Source: Bacillota bacterium
Lineage (GTDB): Bacteria > Armatimonadota > HRBIN16
Direction of reading: 5' to 3'
NCBI GenBank assembly: GCA_023511455.1
Contig: JAIMBJ010000013.1
Span: forward strand, 23,609 to 87,608
DNA length: 64,000 nt
A model generated the notes under the pieces. It searched no databases, was not told the origin of the DNA, and worked only from the letters and a program-made list of their open reading frames with translations. Position 1 is the stretch's first letter; each line of letters opens with the position of its first letter. Shown piece after piece: positions 10,851 through 18,347 of this stretch. Made by a program: the position numbers and the translations under genes.

Positions 10851-10873
10851 AACACAAGCTAACAGGCGGTGTC

Positions 10874-11491
10874 GTGGTGACGAATCGGTCACGTAGTAAA
10901 GCCAAACGCTGGCGCCTCTTCTCGTACGCTGCTGTTGCTATCGCGCTGGCAACAATGGGGTGGTGGTTCATCGTGCGGCTGCGCACTGGCGAAGCTCATC
11001 AGGTTGCTCATACCTTCTTGAACGCCATTCGCCAGGAAGACGCCGCCGCTATGCTGCAGATATGCCACCCAGAGGAAGTGGAAGCGCTTTCTCTTCGTAG
11101 AGAGGAGATATTGCCGACACTGCACACTCTCCGACTATGGTTCTTCGGAAATAGCACTCGCACTTCCATCGCCAGAGTCTCTAAGGGCAAGCGCGATTGG
11201 CTGGTGGTGCTGGTGCGCGAAGAGGTGAACGGCAAACGAACGCATTACGATTTCATCATCTATAACACCCCATCTGGCTACAAAGTTCGGTGGACAAATA
11301 CCGTGCTGGGATTTGCCGTTAGGGCAGTCAGAGAGGAACTGCGCCCTAAGTATCCAGCGCTTGCCTCTGCCCCCCTTACTCGGGGCACTCTATTGCGTCA
11401 GATGGTGGAAGAAAGAGCCATACAGTGGGGTATTCGTCGGGTGTGGAAACTAACCGGTGAGATTGATACTCTCCCTTCGCCTCCTTATTAA
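10874..11491 (+). CDS. Membrane-anchored protein with NTF2/lipoprotein-like domain
   Basis: 205 residues, GTG start. It has a basic N-terminus, one membrane helix at about residues 16-36, then a soluble extracytoplasmic domain. The segment AHQVAHTFLNAIRQEDAAAM resembles the first helix of NTF2-like or DUF4878-like proteins, so a small cone-shaped binding domain is possible; no exact family was recognised. It follows the Cys-rich gene by 23 bases on the same strand and ends just before the convergent HEPN gene. Confidence 0.65.
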   Translation: MVTNRSRSKAKRWRLFSYAAVAIALATMGWWFIVRLRTGEAHQVAHTFLNAIRQEDAAAMLQICHPEEVEALSLRREEILPTLHTLRLWFFGNSTRTSIARVSKGKRDWLVVLVREEVNGKRTHYDFIIYNTPSGYKVRWTNTVLGFAVRAVREELRPKYPALASAPLTRGTLLRQMVEERAIQWGIRRVWKLTGEIDTLPSPPY

Positions 11492-11506
11492 AAGAGCTTA
11501 TCTGGT

Positions 11507-11914
11507 TTAGTCACTCTCTTGCAAGTAGTTTTCTACCAGAGGACGAAGAGCCTCCAGAAACCGCTCGGCTTGTTGGGTCGCTTCTTCGGCGTCCTCACTG
11601 CTGAGGAAACTGATGTCCGAGTAGTCTGCACTCATGCGGTCGTCCAGCCTGCGAGTAAACAATTTGCCCATCTCTTGTGGAAGTCGCCCTGTTCGGATGA
11701 AGTATAGCCCCAGCATGGTACGCACACCTTCATGGGTTCGGGGTTCTGATCCCTCGGTGAGCAGCAGGGCGCGAGCCGCCCAGAGAGTAGCGTCATACGC
11801 CACCGACACGGCTTCCTCGTAGAATCCCTGCTGGTGCAGCAAGCGTGCTGCTTCTAGTCGCTCTTCTCCTTTGTCCCAGAAAGTTCGAACGCGCTGCCGT
11901 AAGATTGGCTCCAC
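11507..11914 (-). CDS. HEPN-domain protein of a HEPN/MNT toxin-antitoxin pair
   Basis: 135-residue all-alpha HEPN protein (PF05168 type). Visible landmarks are YEEAVSVAYDATLWAARALL and RTHEGVRTMLGLYFIRTG, with the conserved Arg/His pair that in HEPN RNases forms the active site. Its first 61 bases overlap the end of the MNT nucleotidyltransferase gene, the usual linkage of this system. Family knowledge: the HEPN partner is the toxin and the MNT protein neutralises it, in some cases by AMP transfer to the HEPN active site. Confidence 0.85.
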   Translation of the reverse strand: MEPILRQRVRTFWDKGEERLEAARLLHQQGFYEEAVSVAYDATLWAARALLLTEGSEPRTHEGVRTMLGLYFIRTGRLPQEMGKLFTRRLDDRMSADYSDISFLSSEDAEEATQQAERFLEALRPLVENYLQESD

Positions 11915-12252
11915 AAGAGATAACCCTCCTGCTCTGCATCCCGCAACACCCGCTCACCGCGACTGCGAGCCACTTCGTACTGCTCTCGGGTGCGTATTAG
12001 CAACGAGATGGCGCGGATGGTCTCCAGCTCCACCTCCTGCACCGCTCGGTACAGCTCGTCTATGGTCTGCCCATCCTTTTCTGTCAACACCACTAGCAGG
12101 TCGTAGTCCGAGTCAGGTCGGTGGTCTCCACGCGCCCGCGAGCCGTAGAGCACGATCATTTCCGGCGGGCGGGGCAATCGTCGCACCTTCTCGATAAACA
12201 ACCTCAGGGCGCGGTCTCGTTGCAATCCGGGCGGAAGTGAGCGGGTGTTCAT
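11854..12252 (-). CDS. MNT-type nucleotidyltransferase, antitoxin partner of HEPN
   Basis: 132 residues. Polymerase-beta-like minimal nucleotidyltransferase with the complete signature GSRARGDHRPDSDYDLLVV (GSx10DxD) near residues 33-50. It is the upstream gene of the pair and overlaps the HEPN gene by 61 bases. The start MNTRS at 12252 lies six bases from a TACAAT hexamer, which predicts a leaderless mRNA; no ribosome site is present. A longer reading to 12396 would run through that promoter and is not supported. Confidence 0.85.
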   Translation of the reverse strand: MNTRSLPPGLQRDRALRLFIEKVRRLPRPPEMIVLYGSRARGDHRPDSDYDLLVVLTEKDGQTIDELYRAVQEVELETIRAISLLIRTREQYEVARSRGERVLRDAEQEGYLLWSQSYGSAFELSGTKEKSD

Positions 12253-12258
12253 GATTCC

Positions 12259-12267
12259 ATTGTACCA
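12259..12267 (-). promoter_or_regulatory. Extended -10 promoter of HEPN/MNT pair, predicted leaderless
   Basis: Minus-strand TGGTACAAT, then GGAATC and the ATG at 12252. The expected start, seven bases past the hexamer, is the A of the start codon. Confidence 0.55.
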
Positions 12268-12385
12268 CGCGTCTGCTTTGTATGCTATCCGCGGTCCCGC
12301 AGGATTCGATAGCGACGACAGGTAATTTGATGATGGAGAAGTGCAATCCTCTAGACGCGAGACAACGTGTGGCAGGAGCAGCAGC

Positions 12386-13279
12386 GTGAAATCCATCGAG
12401 GGAACCTTTTTGCAGTTTCAGGTTGGGATGCGTGAGGTAAGCCCGGCGCAGTGGGCGCGGGAGCTGGACGCCATGCGCGCCGCGAAGATGCATACGATTA
12501 TCCTGCAGTGGACGCAGGCAGACAGCAAAAACCTGTTCGAACCGCCCGACCCATTCCCAACGCTGATGGACCTTGCCCATCAGCGTGGCATGAAGGTTAT
12601 TTTCGGCTTGAGGCATGATAACCGCTGGTGGCGTGAATGGGGCAATGCTGAGTACCTGCGCGAAGAGGCGAAAGAGAGCGTTACGCTGGCGCGGGAAGTG
12701 CACCGTCGCTACGGCAAACATTCTGCGTTTGCAGGCTTTTACATTCCCTACGAGCTGTGGGACGGCTCGTTTACGGAGGCGCAGGTGGAGAATTTGCGCG
12801 AATTACTCCGCCGTATCGGCAGTGCATGTCGGCAGATTGCGCCGGGCAAGCCGGTGCTTCTTGCGCCCTTCTTTGCAGGGTTGCTCTCGCCAGAGCGATT
12901 CGAGCAGATGTGGCTGAAGTTGTTAGAGGGCAGACCGGTAGACGTAATTGCTCTGCAGGACGGTGTGGGAGCGCGCGGCTGGGATGACCAGATGGAGGAG
13001 CGCGTCACACCGTACTTCGCAGCGATGCAGAGAGCGTGTCGTCAGCGGGGCGTGAAACTGTGGTGTGACCTCGAATGCTTTCGTCTGACAAATGCGAACC
13101 CCTCTCGCCCCCAATTTGCTCCCGCCTCGGCAGAGCGTGTGATACGGCAGCTCCGGGTGGTTTCTCCTTACGTGGAGCGGGTGGTCATCTTTGATTTCTA
13201 CCATTATATGAGCCCCTACCGCGGCGAGGCACACAAGGCGCTGTATGAAGGGTATCTGGAGGCGATGGGCAAGGGGTAG
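12386..13279 (+). CDS. DUF4434-type (beta/alpha)8 barrel protein
   Basis: 297 residues, GTG start with AGGAG seven bases upstream. There is no signal peptide with this start. The sequence follows a TIM-barrel glycosidase-like plan: GTFLQF strand at the start, MHTIILQWTQ, GMKVIFGLRHDNRWW, FAGFYIPYELWDG (a Glu at the end of strand 4, the usual acid/base position), PVLLAPFF, VDVIALQDGVGA, and VKLWCDLECF late in the barrel. DUF4434 proteins are glycosidase-like but biochemically obscure. It stands alone between two divergent promoters and is followed by the dispersed repeat at 13.3 kb. Confidence 0.8.
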   Translation: MKSIEGTFLQFQVGMREVSPAQWARELDAMRAAKMHTIILQWTQADSKNLFEPPDPFPTLMDLAHQRGMKVIFGLRHDNRWWREWGNAEYLREEAKESVTLAREVHRRYGKHSAFAGFYIPYELWDGSFTEAQVENLRELLRRIGSACRQIAPGKPVLLAPFFAGLLSPERFEQMWLKLLEGRPVDVIALQDGVGARGWDDQMEERVTPYFAAMQRACRQRGVKLWCDLECFRLTNANPSRPQFAPASAERVIRQLRVVSPYVERVVIFDFYHYMSPYRGEAHKALYEGYLEAMGKG

Positions 13280-13299
13280 CCTGCGTTTCCATGTGCGCC

Positions 13300-13363
13300 T
13301 GGAGGGCGAGCCTCCTGGTTATCGAAAAACCTTGCAAACGGCTCAGCGAGAGCCTCGCCCTCC
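13300..13363. repeat. Dispersed GGAGGGCGAG / CTCGCCCTCC repeat
   Basis: GGAGGGCGAGCCTCC (from 13301) and the inverted CTCGCCCTCC (13354-13363) flank about 40 bases. The right arm with its upstream flank (13334-13362) matches 54399-54427 at 26 of 29 positions, so this is a real repeat family and not chance. It fills the 90-base gap between two convergent genes and may act as a transcription boundary. Confidence 0.75.
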
Positions 13364-13369
13364 AAGCGG

Positions 13370-14374
13370 TTACCTCACTTTCACCATCTGTTCCGTCTGC
13401 TGAACGAGCGGCAGGAGTTTGGCGTCGATATCCGACTCGTCCGTTCCCACATCCGCTTTAAAGAGGAACCAGTGTTCCACATGCTCAACGGAGCCTCCAG
13501 CGGGTATCTTGCCCAGAGGTCCCAGCGTCTCCATCTCCAGCATATCTGCGTTGGTAAAGGTCTCTGTATTGCAGCCATAGTCAGGATAAGTGGCGCTAGG
13601 GTCATAGCCATAGCGTTTCAGAAACACTTCGCCGTTCAGCACGTAAGCCGCCCAGCCCTGCTTGTTGAGCATTCCCACTTTCTGTTTGCCTTTATCGTCT
13701 TTGGGAACGGTTGGGTCCTGCTTGAGCTGGATGTAGCGGGTGCCCCATATCCAGCGCGGGTCACGCATGTCCGTGTAGTGCCACAATACCAGCGCGCGGG
13801 CGGGCAGTAGATACTCTGAGTGGGGGATGTACGGCTCCTGAGGAAAGATGGCTCGTCCGCCCGGAGCCATTACGGTCAGGCACCAGGGGGCAGCTTCGAT
13901 ATCCCACAGGTTCTTGTTGATGAGTCGGTGTACCAATTTCAGGTGGTTGCTGTCTGGCGACAGGGTAATCTCCATCTGCTTCTGGATGCCTGTCGAGGGT
14001 TCGACCGGTTGAGTCAGAGTCAGGGTTTTGCCGTCCCAGGTATACTGCACCGGGTCGTTGTCCGGGGCGTAGGTCCGGGGCATCTGCTCGGGAGCGTGCC
14101 ACAGCCTGTGTCCGCCGTACGGACGCCACTCGCTGCCGCCCGTTTTGCCGAGTTCTTCTTTCACTTCGTGGAACAGGTTCTGCCCACCGACGAAACCACA
14201 CCGGATGACGCGAGGTCCCACATCGGTCGTGACGATAATTTCGATCTGTCCGTTGCTCAGGCGTATGCAGTTTTGCCAGCCTCCGTAGCGGACTTTCTCC
14301 TGAAATTGCAGTTGCCCTGCGGACGCTGCAGAGAGCAGAGCAGGGATAAACAGCCCCGCCGTTCGCCATGACAT
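13370..14374 (-). CDS. Secreted DUF4380-family protein
   Basis: 334 residues with signal peptide MSWRTAGLFIPALLSAASA. The mature part opens with NCIRLSNGQIEIIVTTDVGPR and QNLFHEV, the signature start of DUF4380, an aldose-epimerase or galactose-mutarotase-like beta-sandwich. Later pieces (GGHRLWHAPE, HWFLFKADVG) fit the same family. Role unknown; these are probably carbohydrate-binding or mutarotase-like secreted proteins. GGAGGTG precedes the chosen ATG at 14374; a longer reading would bury the signal peptide. Convergent with the DUF4434 gene and divergent from the GHL10 operon. Confidence 0.85.
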   Translation of the reverse strand: MSWRTAGLFIPALLSAASAGQLQFQEKVRYGGWQNCIRLSNGQIEIIVTTDVGPRVIRCGFVGGQNLFHEVKEELGKTGGSEWRPYGGHRLWHAPEQMPRTYAPDNDPVQYTWDGKTLTLTQPVEPSTGIQKQMEITLSPDSNHLKLVHRLINKNLWDIEAAPWCLTVMAPGGRAIFPQEPYIPHSEYLLPARALVLWHYTDMRDPRWIWGTRYIQLKQDPTVPKDDKGKQKVGMLNKQGWAAYVLNGEVFLKRYGYDPSATYPDYGCNTETFTNADMLEMETLGPLGKIPAGGSVEHVEHWFLFKADVGTDESDIDAKLLPLVQQTEQMVKVR

Positions 14375-14487
14375 GGCGATGACACCTCCTTCTGTCCAGC
14401 TTTCTCTTCGCAGGCACATTCGCGTTGGGGAGAAGGGGTTCCTGCCCGGGAAGGGTCTGGTTCGGGTCTGCATGTGCATCACACCGG

Positions 14488-14516
14488 TTGCTTTGATCCT
14501 TTGCATCTGCTACAAT
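14488..14516 (+). promoter_or_regulatory. Promoter of the GHL10-ABC-ProRS-like operon
   Basis: TTGCTT (14488-14493), 17-base spacer, TACAAT (14511-14516) with TGC directly before the hexamer. Predicted start near 14523 and a 28-base leader with GGAGG before the ATG at 14551. Confidence 0.55.
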
Positions 14517-14550
14517 AACACGGCTGCTACTTGTTGGCTGGAGGCTGGTC

Positions 14551-16731
14551 ATGCGGCGGTATACCGGTTGGGTCGTGGGAATATGTCTGGTGCTGGCAGT
14601 GGGACGGGCGTATGCAGCGCCGGAGCTGCGTGCTTTCTGGGTGGATACCTGGCACGCGGCACTGCGCACGCCAGCGGAGGCCGACGCCCTGATACAGGCA
14701 GCGCGCACTGCGAAGGCAAACGCCCTGTTTGTGGAGGTGCGTAAACGCGGGGATGCTTACTACCTCTCGCACTACGAGCCTACCGCCAGCGATGTGTCGG
14801 GCGGTTTTGACCCTCTGGCGTATTTGATACAGCGGGCACACCACGAGACGCCGCGCCTTGAGGTGCACGCCTGGCTCGTGATGCTGCCGGTGTGGAACTC
14901 CACAACGCCTCCATCCAATCCGACTCACCCTTATAACCGTTTCCCGCAGTGGCTCACGCTGAATGATAGCGGCGCAAGCTATGACGGCAGTAACTACAGC
15001 TTGGACCCCGGCAATCCGGAAGCGGCAGACTTCCTGTACCGCGTCGCGCTGGACGTGTTGAGGCACTACGACGTGGACGGTATTCACTTCGACTATATCC
15101 GCTTCGCGGGCAACCGCTGGGGATACAACCCGGTGAGCGTCAGCCGATTCAACGCTGTTTACGGACGCACAGGGCAACCTGCATACAACGACAGTAACTG
15201 GTCGCAGTGGAGACGGGACCAGGTCACACAGCTGGTGCGCCGAATCTACGCCTCGGCGGTCGCCATCAAGCCCTGGTGTAAGGTGACCGCTGCAACGATT
15301 ACGTGGGGCAACGGTCCCACCAGCGAATCAGCGTGGTTCTCTACCTCGGCATACAGTTCGGTGTTTCAAGACTGGCGGGCGTGGACGGAAGAGGGTATTC
15401 TGGACATCGCTATTCCCATGTGCTATTACAACCACTCCAACTCCACCTACCGCACCTACTTCAATAACTGGATCACGTGGGCGAGGAATCACCGTTATAA
15501 CCGCTCGGTGGCGATTGGGCTGGGGGCATACCTCAATACTCTCTCGAACACCCTCACTCAGATCAATCTGGTGCGCACGCCCACAACGCAGGGGGGATAT
15601 TCGGATGGAATTGTCTTCTACTCGTACGCAGCGCCAAACGTGGACAGCTCCGGTAACATCCAGTGGTATAACCCGGCTGCCTATACCACCTTTGGCAACT
15701 ACTTCGGGCAGTGGGAGCCCGTTCCCGACCTGCCGTGGAAGACCAATCCGACAACGGGTATCGTCATGGGGGTTGCTCTGAGGGGTTCGAACCTGCAGCC
15801 TCTGGACCGCGCCACGGTGACCCTTTTCCGCAGCGGCTTCTCGCGCTCGCTATTCACCGATGGCAACGGTGCATTTGCTTTTGTGGATGTGCCTCCGGGC
15901 ACCTACACGCTGCGCGTCAGTGCATCGGGTTTGACGCCTGTCAACAGGACGGTCACCGTGTCCGCAGGCAGCGTATGGCGCGAGACGGTGCTGGCGGGCA
16001 GTTCAGGGGGTAATGTGTGGCCCATGGCTGACCTGCTTCGGCAGAGCGATGGGCAGATGGTGCTATTACAGGATGTGCGTGTCGCCGCTGGCAACGACAG
16101 GCTGGGGGGAGCAATCTATGTGGAAGACGGTCAGTCGCCTGTCGCCATTCGAGTGAATACGAACCCGGCAGTGCCGTGGATCGAGGGTGACCGTCTGGTG
16201 ATTCTGGGCACGCTGTCCACGCAGGGCAGCGAGCGCGTGATTGTACCCTCAGTGATACGGCTGGTGGGGGTAGAACTGCCCTCACAGCGTTCGCTACAAC
16301 TGCAGGTGGACTGGCAGCAATGGCTGGGTAACAGCGTGCCGATACAGATAGACGTGTTACGTGCTAACGGTACACTGGTCAGGCAATATACTCTCACACC
16401 CGACGGCTCAGGTGTTGTGACTTTGCCCAGAGATAGCGCAATCGCACCGGGGTGGTATGATGTGCGTGTGAAAAGCTCGCACTGGTTGTCCAGAAGGCTC
16501 AGAGGCGTTTTTCTCCCCTCCACGGGAAGCGCGGAAGTTTCGCTCATCAACGGCGACGTGGACGGCGATAACGAGATAACCCTGCATGACTTTGGGCGGA
16601 TAGTGCAGGCTTTTGGTACGGTTCGGGGCGACGCCCTGTGGAACGCCGACGCCGATCTGGACGGCGATGGCGAGGTGACCCTTTTCGACTTCGGTATTCT
16701 GGTGAGCAATTTCGGCTTGAGCGGGGAGTGA
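14551..16731 (+). CDS. Secreted GHL10-family glycoside hydrolase with dockerin-like tail
   Basis: 726 residues. Signal peptide (to about Ala23, AYA), then a GHL10/DUF187-type barrel at about residues 25-390 (ELRAFWVDTWHA, FVEVRKRGDAYY, VDGIHFDYIRFAGNRWGYNP, ILDIAIPMCYYNH). A carboxypeptidase-regulatory-like beta-sandwich follows at about 400-490 (GNGAFAFVDVPPGTYTLRV), then an OB-like stretch near 495-570. The C-terminus carries a dockerin type I-like EF-hand pair (NGDVDGDNEITLHDFGRI and DADLDGDGEVTLFDFGIL). Likely cell-surface or extracellular polysaccharide hydrolysis; the substrate is unknown. First gene of a six-gene run; the next gene begins one base after the stop codon. Confidence 0.88.
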   Translation: MRRYTGWVVGICLVLAVGRAYAAPELRAFWVDTWHAALRTPAEADALIQAARTAKANALFVEVRKRGDAYYLSHYEPTASDVSGGFDPLAYLIQRAHHETPRLEVHAWLVMLPVWNSTTPPSNPTHPYNRFPQWLTLNDSGASYDGSNYSLDPGNPEAADFLYRVALDVLRHYDVDGIHFDYIRFAGNRWGYNPVSVSRFNAVYGRTGQPAYNDSNWSQWRRDQVTQLVRRIYASAVAIKPWCKVTAATITWGNGPTSESAWFSTSAYSSVFQDWRAWTEEGILDIAIPMCYYNHSNSTYRTYFNNWITWARNHRYNRSVAIGLGAYLNTLSNTLTQINLVRTPTTQGGYSDGIVFYSYAAPNVDSSGNIQWYNPAAYTTFGNYFGQWEPVPDLPWKTNPTTGIVMGVALRGSNLQPLDRATVTLFRSGFSRSLFTDGNGAFAFVDVPPGTYTLRVSASGLTPVNRTVTVSAGSVWRETVLAGSSGGNVWPMADLLRQSDGQMVLLQDVRVAAGNDRLGGAIYVEDGQSPVAIRVNTNPAVPWIEGDRLVILGTLSTQGSERVIVPSVIRLVGVELPSQRSLQLQVDWQQWLGNSVPIQIDVLRANGTLVRQYTLTPDGSGVVTLPRDSAIAPGWYDVRVKSSHWLSRRLRGVFLPSTGSAEVSLINGDVDGDNEITLHDFGRIVQAFGTVRGDALWNADADLDGDGEVTLFDFGILVSNFGLSGE

Positions 16732-16732
16732 A

Positions 16733-17548
16733 ATGCGCCAGAGGCTGTATCTGTGGCTGCGCAAGGCGTGGGCGGTCTTCAGCATCTATTTTCAGGACTC
16801 GCTGGCATATCGCGCGCAGGCGGTGATCTGGATCCTCACCGATGTCGTGCCTGCGATGGTGATGCCGCTGGTTTGGCTGTCCGCGTATGGAGGGCGGTCA
16901 CACATCGGCGGGTACGCTCCGGGCGAGATGGTGCTGTATTACCTCTGCATGGTCACGTTTACCAACTTCGTGGTCACGCACCAGATGTGGGATGTGGCGA
17001 CGGAGATTAAGGAGGGACAGTTCTCGGTTTACCTGGTACGCCCCTTCAGCTACTTCCAGACCAACCTTATCCGCAATCTGGCGTGGCGGGTGTTCCGCCT
17101 CGTGGTGTTTGTGCCAATGCTTGCACTGGCTGTCTGGATTTACGCCCCGCACCTCACGCAGGCGCGGTTTGAATGGGGCCCGACCTTCTGGCTATCGCTG
17201 GTGATGGGGCATCTGGTATCGTTCATGCTGGCATACGCCCTGGGGTTGCTGGCGCTGTTCTTTCAGGAAGTGTTCAGCGTGTACAACGTCTACTATATCC
17301 CGATGCTGTTCCTGTCGGGACAGTTAGTGCCTATCGGGGTCTTTCCGGAATGGTTGCAGGCTTTGAGCCGTTATTTGCCCTTCCAGTACACCGTTGCCCT
17401 GCCCACGGAGGTCTTCATGGGAAGGGTGCCGGAGTCTATAGCGTGGCAGGCGATTGGGATACAGGTGGCATGGACGGTGTCGCTGTATCTGCTGGCGAAG
17501 GTGTTCTGGCGGAAGGGTCTGCTATACTATACAGGGGTGGGGATGTGA
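16733..17548 (+). CDS. ABC-2 type permease subunit 1
   Basis: 271-residue polytopic membrane protein with about six hydrophobic spans. It belongs to the ABC-2 permease group often called DUF990 type: an N-terminal amphipathic start, AVIWILTDVVPAMVMPLVWL, then the loop WDVATEIKEGQFSVYLVRPF that is typical of these subunits. It normally pairs with a second permease and an ATPase as an exporter. The paired permease is next, one base away, but no ATPase gene is in this run. Confidence 0.85.
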   Translation: MRQRLYLWLRKAWAVFSIYFQDSLAYRAQAVIWILTDVVPAMVMPLVWLSAYGGRSHIGGYAPGEMVLYYLCMVTFTNFVVTHQMWDVATEIKEGQFSVYLVRPFSYFQTNLIRNLAWRVFRLVVFVPMLALAVWIYAPHLTQARFEWGPTFWLSLVMGHLVSFMLAYALGLLALFFQEVFSVYNVYYIPMLFLSGQLVPIGVFPEWLQALSRYLPFQYTVALPTEVFMGRVPESIAWQAIGIQVAWTVSLYLLAKVFWRKGLLYYTGVGM

Positions 17549-17549
17549 G

Positions 17550-18338
17550 GTGCGTCGCTACTGGCGGCTGTACAAAGTGTTCTGGCGCAACGGCTTCCGG
17601 CGCGAGCTGGAGTTCCGGGCGAACTTCTGGGCGAAGGTCATCACCAACTTTGCATGGTTGTTCTTCTTCATCGCGCTGGTGGAGGTTATCTACGCGCGCA
17701 CCGATGCCGTTGCCGGCTGGAACCGCAACGACGCCTTCCTGCTGGTAGCGACCTGTTACTGGATGAGCTCCATCGCCAGCATCACCTTCTTCCGCAACCT
17801 GTGGATGCTGCCCAGCCTGATACGACTGGGCACGTTTGACTTCGTGCTCGTGAAGCCCGTTTCCAGCCTGTTCTGGACATCCTTTCGCTTCGTGAACATG
17901 GATGAGATAGGCACCCTCATCGGTTCCTTCGCCATGCTGGGTTACGCGGTATCACGGATGCGTCCGCTGCCCGACCTGACACAGGTAGTGGAGTATTTTG
18001 TGCTCTGTTTCAGCGGGTTAACCATGTACTACTCGTTCTACCTGCTGGCGATGACGCTCTCCTTCTGGCTCGTGCGGGTGGACAACCTCTCCGCGCTGGT
18101 GGACACCATCCTGTATATGGCGCGTTTCCCAACGGACATCTTTCGTGGTGTGTTGCAACGCATATTGACCTTCATCATCCCGCTGGCGTTCATCGCTACA
18201 ATACCCTCCAAAGCGATGCTGGGCAGGATGGAGTGGTGGTTATTGCCGGTGGGAGTAGGGCTGGCGATGTTTTTCCTCGCCTGCGCGATAGCTTTCTGGC
18301 GATTTGCCACGCGGCACTACACCAGCGCGAGCAGCTGA
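17550..18338 (+). CDS. ABC-2 type permease subunit 2
   Basis: 262 residues, GTG start one base after the previous stop; an in-frame upstream reading would overlap the first permease and is not needed. Polytopic with about six spans. It shows the same plan as subunit 1: ELEFRANFWAKVITNFAWLF, then RNLWMLPSLIRLGTFDFVLV and KPVSSLFW, the equivalent of the VRPF loop. Together the two would form a heterodimeric export channel. The ATPase must be encoded elsewhere. Confidence 0.85.
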   Translation: MRRYWRLYKVFWRNGFRRELEFRANFWAKVITNFAWLFFFIALVEVIYARTDAVAGWNRNDAFLLVATCYWMSSIASITFFRNLWMLPSLIRLGTFDFVLVKPVSSLFWTSFRFVNMDEIGTLIGSFAMLGYAVSRMRPLPDLTQVVEYFVLCFSGLTMYYSFYLLAMTLSFWLVRVDNLSALVDTILYMARFPTDIFRGVLQRILTFIIPLAFIATIPSKAMLGRMEWWLLPVGVGLAMFFLACAIAFWRFATRHYTSASS

Positions 18339-18347
18339 GGGAATCCC

